Origin: Clostridiales bacterium
GTDB lineage: Bacteria > Bacillota > Clostridia > Christensenellales > Borkfalkiaceae
Reading direction: 5' to 3'
DNA: 64,000 bases
Assembly (NCBI GenBank): GCA_015069295.1
Contig: SVIW01000008.1
Span: 1 to 64,000 of the forward strand
In this document: positions 43,818-52,254 of the stretch, one piece after another
How the letters are laid out: the number at the start of each line of letters is the position of its first letter
Numbering within the stretch: position 1 is the stretch's first letter
Made by a program: the position numbers and the translations under genes
Notes under the pieces: model-generated
What the model saw: only the letters and a program-made list of their open reading frames with translations
Told to the model about the DNA's origin: nothing
Database searches by the model: none

Positions 43818-43890
43818 GGGTAAAAACGGTATTCGCCTCGCTCGTTTACGCGCAGTAAAGTCGCATCGGCGAAGCTTCCGTGTTTTACCC
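43818..43890 (+). repeat. Nested hairpin C5
   Basis: Outer GGGTAAAA/TTTTACCC with ACGG/CCGT, middle TTCGCC/GGCGAA, inner GTTTAC/GTAAAG. All outer and middle pairs differ from C1 and C4 but remain complementary. Confidence 0.8.
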
Positions 43891-43897
43891 AAATCTG

Positions 43898-44113
43898 CAA
43901 CCCTTCTCCACAGTTTCGTGTAACCGAGCGGTTACGTACGCCCAGTACGCGCCTGTCGGGCAGAACCGCGTATTTTTTTCCAATTTGCAACCCTTCTCCA
44001 CAGTTTCGTGTAACCGAGCGGTTACGTACGCCCAGTACGCGCCTGTCGGGCAGAACCGCGTATTTTTTTCCAATTTGCAACCCTTCTCCACAGTTTCGTG
44101 TAACCGAGCGGTA
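43898..44113 (+). repeat. 90-base tandem repeat, about 2.4 copies
   Basis: Unit running from CAACCCTTCTCCACAGTTTC through GAGCGGTTACGTACGCCCAG and GTCGGGCAGAACCGCG to CCAATTTG, repeated at exact 90-base spacing (unit starts 43898, 43988, 44078; the last is partial). Each full unit carries a small hairpin GCGGTT..AACCGC with inner CGTAC/GTACG, so a C-type hairpin itself has been amplified. Confidence 0.9.
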
Positions 44114-44228
44114 GTTTTGTTGAAAAGCGAAACTTGCCAAATGGTTGGTTGTATTAAAATTTTCGGAACGATAGACAAAACTCGATGCAACGGCACGTTG
44201 CAATTCCGAATTAAATAAGGTAATTCCT

Positions 44229-45392
44229 ATGAACATTATAGAAAAAGATAAACAATATATTGCCAATACGTACGCTCGTTTCCCGCTGCAACTCGCCAAG
44301 GGCAAAGGCTCGCTCGTATACGACGAGACGGGCAAAGAATATATCGACCTTGGTACGGGCATTGCCGTCAACACCTTCGGGGTGGCGGACGAGGCTTGGA
44401 AAGCGGCGGTTTTGTCGCAGCTGGATAAAATCCAGCACACCTCCAACCTCTATTACAGCGCGCCTTGTGCCGAGCTTGCAGAAGCGCTTTGTAACCGTAC
44501 GGGGATGAAAAAGGTCTTCTTTTCCAACTCCGGCGCAGAGGCAAACGAAACGGCGATCAAGGTGGCGAGAAAGTACGGGGAAAAGACTAAGGGCGCAGAG
44601 TATAACGTCCTCATAACCTTGAAAAACAGCTTTCACGGCAGAACGATAACCACTCTTTCCGCAACCGGGCAAGAGGTTTTCCACGAGCATTTTACGCCGA
44701 TGACCGAAGGGTTCGTACACGCGACGGCGAACGATTTGGACGATTTAAAAACCCTTATCGGCGCGCACAAATGCTGCGGGATTATGCTTGAACTCGTCCA
44801 AGGCGAGGGCGGCGTTACGGCGCTTGATAAAGACTACGTACAAGCGGCGTATCGGCTTGCAAGAGAAAACGACTTGCTGTTTATCGTGGACGAGGTGCAG
44901 ACGGGCAACGGCAGGACGGGCGCGTTGTACGCGTATATGGCGTACGGAATAACCCCCGACGTCGTAACGACGGCAAAGGGCTTGGGCGGCGGTTTGCCTA
45001 TCGGCGCAACCCTGCTTGGCGAGCGGGTGCAGGATATTTTTACTCCCGGTTTGAACGGTTCGACGTTTGGCGGTAACCCCGTAGCTTGCGCGGGCGCGCT
45101 TAGTATTTTGCATCGGCTTGACGAGGATTTGCTTGCTTCCGTGCGGGAAAAGAGCGAGTATATTTTTCAAACCCTTACGGGCGCGAAAGGCGTCAAAGGG
45201 GTAAGCGGTATGGGCTTGATGATTGGTATCGAGTGCGAAAAAGACGCGGGCGAAGTGATTGCAAAATGTATAGAAAAGGGCGTCCTCGTAATTAAAGCGA
45301 AACATAAAATTCGGTTATTGCCCGCTTTAAATATAGGCTGGGACGAGTTGAAAAAAGCAATAGAAATCGTAAAGGAAGTAATAGCACAATGA
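44229..45392 (+). CDS. argD: Acetylornithine aminotransferase
   Basis: A 387-residue PLP class-III aminotransferase. VFFSNSGAEANETAIKVARKY, FHGRTITTLSATG, LFIVDEVQTGNGRTG and the PLP lysine in TTAKGLGGGLPIGA are all present. Its stop overlaps the argF start by four bases (ATGA), so argD-argF are coupled. Confidence 0.96.
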   Translation: MNIIEKDKQYIANTYARFPLQLAKGKGSLVYDETGKEYIDLGTGIAVNTFGVADEAWKAAVLSQLDKIQHTSNLYYSAPCAELAEALCNRTGMKKVFFSNSGAEANETAIKVARKYGEKTKGAEYNVLITLKNSFHGRTITTLSATGQEVFHEHFTPMTEGFVHATANDLDDLKTLIGAHKCCGIMLELVQGEGGVTALDKDYVQAAYRLARENDLLFIVDEVQTGNGRTGALYAYMAYGITPDVVTTAKGLGGGLPIGATLLGERVQDIFTPGLNGSTFGGNPVACAGALSILHRLDEDLLASVREKSEYIFQTLTGAKGVKGVSGMGLMIGIECEKDAGEVIAKCIEKGVLVIKAKHKIRLLPALNIGWDELKKAIEIVKEVIAQ

Positions 45393-46294
45393 AGCATTTG
45401 TTGAAATTGATGGATTTGTCCGCAAAGGAAATCAGCGGAATTTTAAACCTTGCGGACCAGTTGAAATTTGAAAAGAAGAACGGGATTGAACATCATCATT
45501 TAAAGGGCAAAACGCTGGGTATGATTTTTGAAAAATCCTCTACCCGTACCCGCGTATCTTTCGAGGTGGGTATGTACGACCTTGGCGGCAGCGCGCTGTT
45601 TTTAAGCTCTCGCGATTTGCAGATTGGCAGAGGGGAGCCCGTAGAAGACACCGCGCGCGTACTTTCCCGTTATTTGGACGGGATTATGATTCGTACCTTT
45701 GCGCAAAAAGAGGTAGAAGACCTCGCAAAATACGGTTCGATTCCCGTTATCAACGGTTTGACCGATTATTGTCATCCCTGCCAAGTCCTTGCCGACCTTA
45801 TGACCATTCGCGAATATAAGGGGGCTGCGGCAGGCAACAAGCTTTGCTATATCGGCGACGGAAACAATATGACGAACTCGTTGATTGTAGGCGGGATTAA
45901 GCTTGGGATGGAAGTCTCCGTGGCTTGTCCCGAAGGCTATCGTCCCGACGCGGAAATTATGGCTTGGGCGCGTGAAAACGGGAAGTTTACCTGCACGGAC
46001 GACGTGATGAAAGCGGCGGAAGGCGCGGACGTTTTGTATACCGACGTTTGGGCTTCGATGGGGCAGGAAGCGGAAGCGGAAAAACGCAAAAAGATTTTCA
46101 AAAATTATCAGATCAATTCGGAAGTAATGCGTGCGGCGAACGACAAAGCGATGGTAATGCATTGCTTGCCCGCGCATCGTGAAGAAGAGATTACCGCTGA
46201 GGTTTTCGAGGCGCACGCAAACGAAATCTTCGACGAGGCGGAAAACAGACTGCACGCGCAAAAAGCCGTGCTGGTTAAGTGCCTTGGGCAATAA
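45389..46294 (+). CDS. argF: Ornithine carbamoyltransferase
   Basis: A 301-residue transferase making citrulline. Carbamoyl-phosphate site FEKSSTRTRVSFEVG, CHPCQVLADLMTI, and ornithine site MVMHCLPAHREEEIT. Normal size. It closes the arginine cluster at a hairpin terminator. Confidence 0.96.
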   Translation: MKHLLKLMDLSAKEISGILNLADQLKFEKKNGIEHHHLKGKTLGMIFEKSSTRTRVSFEVGMYDLGGSALFLSSRDLQIGRGEPVEDTARVLSRYLDGIMIRTFAQKEVEDLAKYGSIPVINGLTDYCHPCQVLADLMTIREYKGAAAGNKLCYIGDGNNMTNSLIVGGIKLGMEVSVACPEGYRPDAEIMAWARENGKFTCTDDVMKAAEGADVLYTDVWASMGQEAEAEKRKKIFKNYQINSEVMRAANDKAMVMHCLPAHREEEITAEVFEAHANEIFDEAENRLHAQKAVLVKCLGQ

Positions 46295-46317
46295 GGAAGA
46301 GAAAAAAAAGTATTCGT

Positions 46318-46360
46318 CAATACCAAAGAAGAACTTCTTCTTTGGTATTGACATTTTTTT
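46318..46360 (+). terminator. argF terminator overlapping the next promoter
   Basis: AATACCAAAGAAG-AA-CTTCTTTGGTATT type long stem (46318-46350), then GACATTTTTTTT. The right arm contributes the TTG of the downstream -35 box TTGACA. Confidence 0.85.
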
Positions 46361-46376
46361 TGCTCCGTGCTATAAT
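46348..46376 (+). promoter_or_regulatory. Promoter giving a leaderless DUF1653 mRNA
   Basis: TTGACA (46348-46353), 17 bases, TATAAT (46371-46376). The ATG at 46383 is only six bases after the -10 box, at the expected transcription start itself. Confidence 0.85.
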
Positions 46377-46382
46377 GTGTGT

Positions 46383-46598
46383 ATGAACGGGATAAAAATA
46401 GGAAAATACCGCCATTTTAAAGGCGGCGAATATGAAGTGTTGGCTTTGGCGAAACATTCGGAAACGGGCGAGGAACTCGTCGTGTACCGCGCGTTATACG
46501 GCGACGGACAAGTGTGGGTACGCCCTGCCGCTATGTGGCGGGAAGAGGTAGAAAGAGAGGGAAAAACCTTTCCTCGTTTTACTTATATAGGAGAGTAG
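46383..46598 (+). CDS. DUF1653-family protein
   Basis: A 71-residue protein of the DUF1653 beta-barrel family (KIGKYRHFKGGEYEVLALAKHSETGEELVVYRALYG..VWVRPAAMWREEV). Function unknown; members are small cytosolic proteins often near unrelated metabolic genes. The track's start 68 codons upstream lies inside argF and the terminator. With this ATG the mRNA would have no leader. The next gene starts one base after its stop, so the pair is cotranscribed. Confidence 0.9.
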   Translation: MNGIKIGKYRHFKGGEYEVLALAKHSETGEELVVYRALYGDGQVWVRPAAMWREEVEREGKTFPRFTYIGE

Positions 46599-46599
46599 T

Positions 46600-48627
46600 A
46601 TGGAGATTATTTTTCAGTCGTTGCGCTTTCTCGTTACGGACGGGAGAGTGCTTTTAACCAAATGCGGCGAAGTGGAAAATCCCGCAGGCGGGCGTTTTGT
46701 CGAGGTGCAAATTTTAGGCGAAAATAAAGATACCCATCTGGGGGTAAAAATGTGCCGCTCTTCCGAGGGGGACAGGCTTTCCTATCTTTCGCACGAGCAG
46801 ACGGAAAACACGCTGTCTATTTTGCAGCGCTCGCCTTTGGTAGAGGTGAAGACGGTGTTTACGGCGTATGAGAATACCAACGCCGTGCGTGTGTATACCG
46901 AAGTGAAAAACATAGCGGAAACGGAAATTATTTTAGAGGAAGTTTCTTCGTTTATGCTCTTAGGCTTGGGGCAAAAAGGACTGGACAGCGCGGAGGATTT
47001 GTATTTTACCCGCTTTGTTCAAAGCCACCACGCCGAATGTCAACCCCGCCGCGCTTCCTTTTCGCAGTTGGGGCTTTTCCGCGGGAATTTAGAAAGCCAA
47101 AAGCGTATCGCCTTTGCGAACGTGGGCAGCTGGTCTACCAAAGAGGAACTGCCGCAAGGGATTATCGAGGATAGCGAGATAGGGGCGTTTACGATGTTCC
47201 AAATCGAAAGCAACGCTTCGTGGTATTATGAAATTGCCGACTATATCGAAAAGTATTATCTGTACTTAGGCGGGCCGAACGCAAGCTTTGGAGATTGGAG
47301 TAAAGGGTTAAAAGCAGGGGAGAGCTATCGCAGCGTTTGCGTAGCGCTTGCGTTTGGGAACAGCTTAGAAGAAGCGGTGGGAGAAATGACCAAATACCGC
47401 CGTCATATTGCGGGGAAAAACGAACTCGACAAATACCTGCCTGCCATCTTTAACGAATATATGCACTTGTCGTGGGACAGCCCTACGGAAGAAAATACCC
47501 GCAAATACGCGCCCGTAGTGGCGAAAACGGGGGTCAAATATTACGTCATCGATTGCGGCTGGCACAACGAAGAACCGTTGGTATACCCGTACGTTGGGCA
47601 GTGGAAAGAAAGCAAGATACGATTCCCTAGCGGGGTGCGCGCAACGACCGATTATCTGCGCTCTTTGGGTATGAAAGCGGGGCTTTGGATTGAGCCGGAA
47701 ATCGTCGGGATTCATTGTCAAGAAATGCTGGATTATTACGACGACAGTTGTTTCTTGCAAAGAAAGGGGAAACGGATTGCGGTGATGAACCGTTATTTCC
47801 TCGACTACCGCGCGGAAAAGGTGCGCGCGTATATGAGCGAGACGATTCGCCGTATGGTCGAAGACTACGGCGCGGATTATATCAAATTCGACTATAATCA
47901 AGACTGCGGCGTGGGAAGCGATTATTTATCCCTTTGCGCAGGCGAGGGGTTAGAAGCTTGCGCAAACGCTTTTCTGGACTGGGTGAAAGAGATGATTGCC
48001 CGTTTCCCGCAGGTGATTTTCGAGGGCTGCGCTTCGGGCGGTATGCGTATGGATTACAAGAGCTTGGGGGTATTTTCTCTCGTCTCTACCTCCGATCAGA
48101 CGGAGTATTTGCGCTATCCGTACGTAGCGGGGAATATTCTTGCCGCAGCGATTCCCGAACAAGCGGCGGTATGGAGTTATCCCACGGGCAGCGATATTAC
48201 GCCCGAAGAGGTTTCTCCAGAACGGATTGCCGTCAATATGATCAATAGCTTTTTGGGGCGTATGCATTTGGCGGGGAATATGGTCGGTATGACCAACGAA
48301 CAGCTCGACCTCATCAAAGAGGGGGTGCGCTATTACGAAACTTTGACGGAAGCGAAGAAAAAATCGGTGCCCTATTTCCCGCTTGGGTTCACGGGCTTTG
48401 GCGAGGATTGCGTAGCGGCGGGCTTTAAAACGGAGGATAAAATTTATCTTGCCGTTTGGTGCTTGCAGGGTGCAAAGCGTTTGTCTGTGCCCATTGACGA
48501 GGGAATCCGCGACGTCTGGCTTTCCTATCCAAGCTCGTCCGATACGACGTATACCTGCGATAGAAAGGAGCTTTGTATCGAGTTCGCCAAGGATAAAAAC
48601 GCGGCGTTTTTCGAAATTGATTATTAA
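46600..48627 (+). CDS. Alpha-galactosidase, GH36
   Basis: A 675-residue cytosolic enzyme cleaving terminal alpha-galactose, such as in raffinose or melibiose. N-terminal beta-sandwich (1-280) followed by the barrel: GLWIEPEIVG, nucleophile Asp in YIKFDYNQDCG, acid/base Asp in VSTSDQTEYLRYP. Slightly shorter than the usual 700-730 residues. Translation probably relies on coupling to DUF1653, whose stop lies one base upstream. No sugar transporter is adjacent. Confidence 0.92.
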   Translation: MEIIFQSLRFLVTDGRVLLTKCGEVENPAGGRFVEVQILGENKDTHLGVKMCRSSEGDRLSYLSHEQTENTLSILQRSPLVEVKTVFTAYENTNAVRVYTEVKNIAETEIILEEVSSFMLLGLGQKGLDSAEDLYFTRFVQSHHAECQPRRASFSQLGLFRGNLESQKRIAFANVGSWSTKEELPQGIIEDSEIGAFTMFQIESNASWYYEIADYIEKYYLYLGGPNASFGDWSKGLKAGESYRSVCVALAFGNSLEEAVGEMTKYRRHIAGKNELDKYLPAIFNEYMHLSWDSPTEENTRKYAPVVAKTGVKYYVIDCGWHNEEPLVYPYVGQWKESKIRFPSGVRATTDYLRSLGMKAGLWIEPEIVGIHCQEMLDYYDDSCFLQRKGKRIAVMNRYFLDYRAEKVRAYMSETIRRMVEDYGADYIKFDYNQDCGVGSDYLSLCAGEGLEACANAFLDWVKEMIARFPQVIFEGCASGGMRMDYKSLGVFSLVSTSDQTEYLRYPYVAGNILAAAIPEQAAVWSYPTGSDITPEEVSPERIAVNMINSFLGRMHLAGNMVGMTNEQLDLIKEGVRYYETLTEAKKKSVPYFPLGFTGFGEDCVAAGFKTEDKIYLAVWCLQGAKRLSVPIDEGIRDVWLSYPSSSDTTYTCDRKELCIEFAKDKNAAFFEIDY

Positions 48628-48654
48628 AAAGAGGCGGGCAGGTACGCGGTGAAA

Positions 48655-48684
48655 CAAAAAACGCATCAATCGATGCGTTTTTTT
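48655..48684. terminator. Bidirectional terminator
   Basis: AAAAAACGCATC-AATC-GATGCGTTTTTTT between two converging genes, with A and T runs on either side. Confidence 0.92.
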
Positions 48685-48686
48685 CG

Positions 48687-49355
48687 TTATAGTTTGTTTT
48701 TGGGGCATACGCGGATGCAAATACCGCAAACGCTGCCTCTTCCCACGTCTTGGAAATGTTCTTTCATATACCTCGAACATTTTTCAGGGTCGATATTTCT
48801 TTCGCCCGTGAGGGTCGGTTTTTCCCCGAAAATCGCGCCCGCAGGGCAGGCGTTTTTGCAAAGATTGCAATCCCCGCACCCGTTTTCGACGACGGGCAAT
48901 TCGTTTTGACAAGGCATATCGGTAAGGATCGTGGCAAGGCGCACTTTACTGCCGTATTCGTTAGAGAGAAAGAGCCCGCTTTTGCCGACGAAGCCTAACC
49001 CTGAAAGGGCGGCGGCAGTCTTATGCGGGAAGACGCCGCGATAGGGATTGTTTTTGCCAAGACTTTGGCTGGCGGCGATGGGGAACGCGGAAAAGCCTGC
49101 CTCCTCGATTTTTCTCGCCAAACGGAAAGCAATCGAGTCCAGCAGGGCGTTTGCCGTGCGGTAATGCTGAAAGTACATATACGAGGGACCCGTTTTCACC
49201 GTCTTTAACACGGAATCCGAAAGCTTAACGCCGATGGAGAGGGCGTAAGTAAGCTGCGGGGCAAGCGGGGAAGGGTTCGCAAGCTTGCAAAATCCGATGA
49301 GGTCGGCGCCGAGCGATAAAGCAAATTCTTTTAATTTTGGCTGTATATCCGTCAT
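48687..49355 (-). CDS. Minimal double 4Fe-4S protein related to epoxyqueuosine reductase
   Basis: A 222-residue protein. The C-terminal third holds a bacterial ferredoxin pair: CGDCNLCKNACP and CSRYMKE...CGICIRVCP, giving two 4Fe-4S clusters. The upstream part (AASQSLGKNNPYRGVFPHKTAAALSGLGFVGKSGLFLSNEYGSKVRLATILTDM) matches the QueG core, but the whole is far shorter than full QueG (about 380) and lacks its C-terminal HEAT part. True QueG activity is uncertain; it may serve as a redox partner or in a corrinoid-type reaction. It is a single gene converging on the alpha-galactosidase. Confidence 0.78.
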   Translation of the reverse strand: MTDIQPKLKEFALSLGADLIGFCKLANPSPLAPQLTYALSIGVKLSDSVLKTVKTGPSYMYFQHYRTANALLDSIAFRLARKIEEAGFSAFPIAASQSLGKNNPYRGVFPHKTAAALSGLGFVGKSGLFLSNEYGSKVRLATILTDMPCQNELPVVENGCGDCNLCKNACPAGAIFGEKPTLTGERNIDPEKCSRYMKEHFQDVGRGSVCGICIRVCPKNKL

Positions 49356-49482
49356 AGCGATAAATCCTTTCGTTCGTTTAGGTGTATTATCCCAAAAAAG
49401 GGCGGGAATGTCAAGAAAAAAGAGCGCAAAGCGGGAAGATATGATAGAAGGGTGAAAAAATTTTTTTATCTTTGATAAAAAG

Positions 49483-49512
49483 TTGACAAAGCCGTTTGAC
49501 TTGTAATATAAT
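49483..49512 (+). promoter_or_regulatory. Promoter of the fatty-acid scavenging operon
   Basis: TTGACA (49483-49488) and TATAAT (49507-49512), 18-base spacer, in an AT-rich block. A second TTGACT/TTACAAT set overlaps it. No FapR-type palindrome is seen. The 243-base gap from the 4Fe-4S gene holds nothing else. Confidence 0.75.
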
Positions 49513-49598
49513 TGTGTTACAATTTATTTTAGTCTATTTTTTAAAGCGTATCTTACGGGTATGCGGTAACGATTACGTACGAAAGGAGAAAACGTACT

Positions 49599-51275
49599 AT
49601 GGAGGCAAAAGGAAAAACTATCAACGGCGAACTGTTTAAAAGATTGCTTTTTAGCGGCGCGTCCAATTTGCAGTCGAATATGAAAGAGGTCAACGACCTC
49701 AACGTATTTCCGATTCCCGACGGGGACACGGGGGAGAATATGTATCTTACCTTGAAAGGCGGCGTAGACGAATTGCGCGGCACGGAAAAGACTTCGATTG
49801 GCGAAGAAGCGCACGCTTTGGCGCAAGGTATGCTGTTAAACGCGAGAGGGAACTCGGGCGTTATTTTATCCCAGCTTTTCTTCGGGCTTGCAGAGGGCTT
49901 AGAGGGTATGGAGACGGCGGAATTGACTGAATTTGCGCACGCGCTCCGCCGCGGGGTAAAATGCGCGTACGGCGCGGTGGCGCAGCCCGTTGAAGGTACG
50001 ATTTTGACCGTCGCAAGAGAAGCGGTGGACAACGCGATTACGACGATTAAGGAAGATATGACGTTGGAAAGATTTTTCAACATCTATCTTGAAGAAATGA
50101 AAAAATCCTTGGAAAGAACCCCCGATTTATTGGAAGCTTTACGCGAGGCGGGGGTTATCGACAGCGGCGGCGCTGGGCTCGTGTATATCATCGAAGGCTT
50201 TTGCAAAGCGATTGCGGGCGAGGACGTCGTTTCCGAGATTGCCGCGGCGGACTCGGCAAAAAAGGCGTTGGACTTTTCTAAATTTAACGAAAACAGCGTA
50301 ATGGAGTTTGGGTATTGTACCGAATTTTTGTTGCAGTTACAGCACAGTAAAACGGATATTTCCAAATTTTCCATTCCCGATTTGATTGCTTTTTTGGAAA
50401 CGGTCGGCGATTCGATCGTAGCTTTCCAAACGGGCACCGTCGTTAAGGTACACGTGCATACGATGACGCCTTGGAAGGTGTTGGCGCATTGTCAAGAATT
50501 TGGGGAATTTTTGACGATAAAAATTGAAAATATGACCTTGCAGCATAACGAAACGGAACGGGCGGAAAAGAAAGACTTGCTGGCGGATATGAAAAAGAAA
50601 ATCAAGCGGGCAAGAAGAAAATACGCCGTCGTTACCGTGGCAGCTGGGCAAGGCTTGATTGATACCTTTAAAGAGCTGGGCGCAGATTACGTCATTTGCG
50701 GCGGTCAGACGAATAATCCCTCGTCCGAAGCGTTCATCGAGGCGTTTGACGAAGTCAACGCAGATCACGTGTTCGTGTTGCCCAACAACGGCAATATTTT
50801 ACTGGCGGCAAAGCAAGCGGCGAGCTTGTATAAAGACTCGGATATCCGCGTGGTTGCCAGCAAGAGTATCGGTGCGGGGTATTCGGCGCTTTCTATGCTT
50901 GATTTCGGGATAGACGACCCCGACGAGATTGAAAAGGTATTGACCGAAGCGATGGCAAACGTCGTAACGGGTATGGTCAGCCGTGCAATCCGTACGGCAA
51001 CGGTCAACGGCGTGCATATCGAAAAGGACGATTATATCGGCGCGGCAGAGCATCAAATGCTCGTTTCTACGCCCGACAAAATAGGTTCGGCGGCGGCGTT
51101 GACGGACAAGATTGTTCCCGGCAAAGAATTCTTAATCGTTGCGTACGGTAAGGATACGACCGAAGAGGAAAGGGCAGCGTACGCGGCGTACGTTGCGGAA
51201 AACCACGCAGGGCTTGAATTTTACGAGATTGCAGGCGAGCAGGAAGTATACGATTTTCTGTTGATTGTGGAGTAA
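49599..51275 (+). CDS. fakA: FakA-family fatty acid kinase, copy 2
   Basis: A 558-residue paralogue of the protein at 30.9 kb with the same order: DAK2 domain (NVFPIPDGDTGENMYLTL, LNARGNSGVILSQ), linker domain (EFGYCTEFLLQLQ) and C-terminal DegV-like domain (VTVAAGQGLIDTFKELGADYVICGGQTNNPS). It heads an operon with plsX, two FakB-type proteins and an acyltransferase, so this copy is the likely dedicated kinase turning FakB-bound fatty acids into acyl phosphate for phospholipid synthesis. GAAAGGAG ribosome site. Confidence 0.93.
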   Translation: MEAKGKTINGELFKRLLFSGASNLQSNMKEVNDLNVFPIPDGDTGENMYLTLKGGVDELRGTEKTSIGEEAHALAQGMLLNARGNSGVILSQLFFGLAEGLEGMETAELTEFAHALRRGVKCAYGAVAQPVEGTILTVAREAVDNAITTIKEDMTLERFFNIYLEEMKKSLERTPDLLEALREAGVIDSGGAGLVYIIEGFCKAIAGEDVVSEIAAADSAKKALDFSKFNENSVMEFGYCTEFLLQLQHSKTDISKFSIPDLIAFLETVGDSIVAFQTGTVVKVHVHTMTPWKVLAHCQEFGEFLTIKIENMTLQHNETERAEKKDLLADMKKKIKRARRKYAVVTVAAGQGLIDTFKELGADYVICGGQTNNPSSEAFIEAFDEVNADHVFVLPNNGNILLAAKQAASLYKDSDIRVVASKSIGAGYSALSMLDFGIDDPDEIEKVLTEAMANVVTGMVSRAIRTATVNGVHIEKDDYIGAAEHQMLVSTPDKIGSAAALTDKIVPGKEFLIVAYGKDTTEEERAAYAAYVAENHAGLEFYEIAGEQEVYDFLLIVE

Positions 51276-51278
51276 GCT

Positions 51279-52235
51279 ATGCGGAAAATTATCGTAGATA
51301 CTTGCGGCGGCGATAATCCTGTTGCGGTGATAAAAGGGCTTTCTAAAACCTTGAAAGCGGTGGAAGACGTTATCCTTGTCGCCGTGGGAGACAAGGCGCA
51401 AATCGAAGAGGTTTTGGCGGGGGAAGAATTTGATAGAACCCGTTTGGAAATCGTAGCTTCGACGGAGGTTATAACCAACAACGACCATCCCGCCGACGCG
51501 ATTATGAGAAAACGCGGCTCGTCTATGGTGCGCGGGTATATGCGTTTAAAGACGGACGAGGACTGCGTGGCGATGATTTCCGCCGGCAATACGGGCGCGT
51601 TGATTATCGGCGGCGTCGTGCTTTTGGGTAGACAAGAGGGGATAGAACGCCCTGCCCTTGCGACGGTGTATCCGACGGCAACGCAAAAGTGGACTTGTCT
51701 GCTCGATTGCGGCGCAAACGTCGATTGTAAGGCGCATCATTTGCTCTCTTTTGCCAAGCAGGGCGCGGCGTATATGTCCGCTACGTATAAAATAGAAAAC
51801 CCGAAAATCGGCTTGCTGTCCGTGGGGACGGAGGACGAAAAGGGTACGGCGCTGACCAAGGAAACGTTTGCGTTATTGAAAGAAAGCGGTTTGAATTTCG
51901 TGGGCAATATCGAGGGTAAGACCCTGCTTTCGGGTGAATGCGACGTCATCGTATCGGACGGGTATCCTGGTAACGTGGCGTTAAAATCGATTGAAGGAAT
52001 TTCTCACGCTATCGTAAAGATTTTTTACGGGTTATTAAAAAAGAACGCGGGCGAGACGAGCGATTTTCAGTTTGTAAACCGCGCGCTTGGCGAGTTTATG
52101 TCGACGTACGATCTTAATTCTCTTGGCGGAGCGGTGTTGCTCGGCGTGAAAAAACAGGTGGTAAAGGCGCACGGCTCGGCAAATGAAAACACGGTAGTAA
52201 ACGTCGTAAAACAGATTTTACGTACGTTGTCATAA
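51279..52235 (+). CDS. plsX: Phosphate acyltransferase PlsX
   Basis: A 318-residue peripheral membrane enzyme exchanging acyl-ACP and acyl phosphate. IIVDTCGGDNPVAVIKGL, SAGNTGALIIGGVVLLGR, GANVDCKAHHLLSFAKQG and SDGYPGNVALKSIEG are the family landmarks. In Bacillus plsX sits behind recG-fapR; here it is linked instead to fakA and fakB, tying host-derived fatty acids directly to acyl phosphate. Starts four bases after fakA. Confidence 0.95.
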   Translation: MRKIIVDTCGGDNPVAVIKGLSKTLKAVEDVILVAVGDKAQIEEVLAGEEFDRTRLEIVASTEVITNNDHPADAIMRKRGSSMVRGYMRLKTDEDCVAMISAGNTGALIIGGVVLLGRQEGIERPALATVYPTATQKWTCLLDCGANVDCKAHHLLSFAKQGAAYMSATYKIENPKIGLLSVGTEDEKGTALTKETFALLKESGLNFVGNIEGKTLLSGECDVIVSDGYPGNVALKSIEGISHAIVKIFYGLLKKNAGETSDFQFVNRALGEFMSTYDLNSLGGAVLLGVKKQVVKAHGSANENTVVNVVKQILRTLS

Positions 52236-52254
52236 AAACATAGGAGAAAAATTA

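Larger units (their letters stand above)
43758..44215 (+). repeat. Composite modular repeat between argB and argD
   Basis: The longest arginine-cluster gap. D block (43762-43789) directly after the argB stop, then a D variant (43791-43815), hairpin C5 (43818-43890), two and a half tandem 90-base units (43898-44113), the module AACTTGCC-AAAT-GGTTGGTT..ATTAAAATTTTC and a B box (44170) with GCAACGGCACGTTGC (44187-44201). No gene; shadow ORFs here repeat the same peptide because of the tandem units. Confidence 0.88.

Noticed and set aside
43898-44113. Possible CRISPR array
   Set aside because: The unit is 90 bases with no conserved-repeat/variable-spacer alternation, only two and a half copies, and no cas genes nearby.
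43754-44446. 230-residue ORF with three repeated peptides (SVTRNCGEGLQI)
   Set aside because: The repetition reflects the 90-base tandem repeat, whose period is divisible by three; the ORF spans several repeat modules and runs into argD, and it has no ribosome site.
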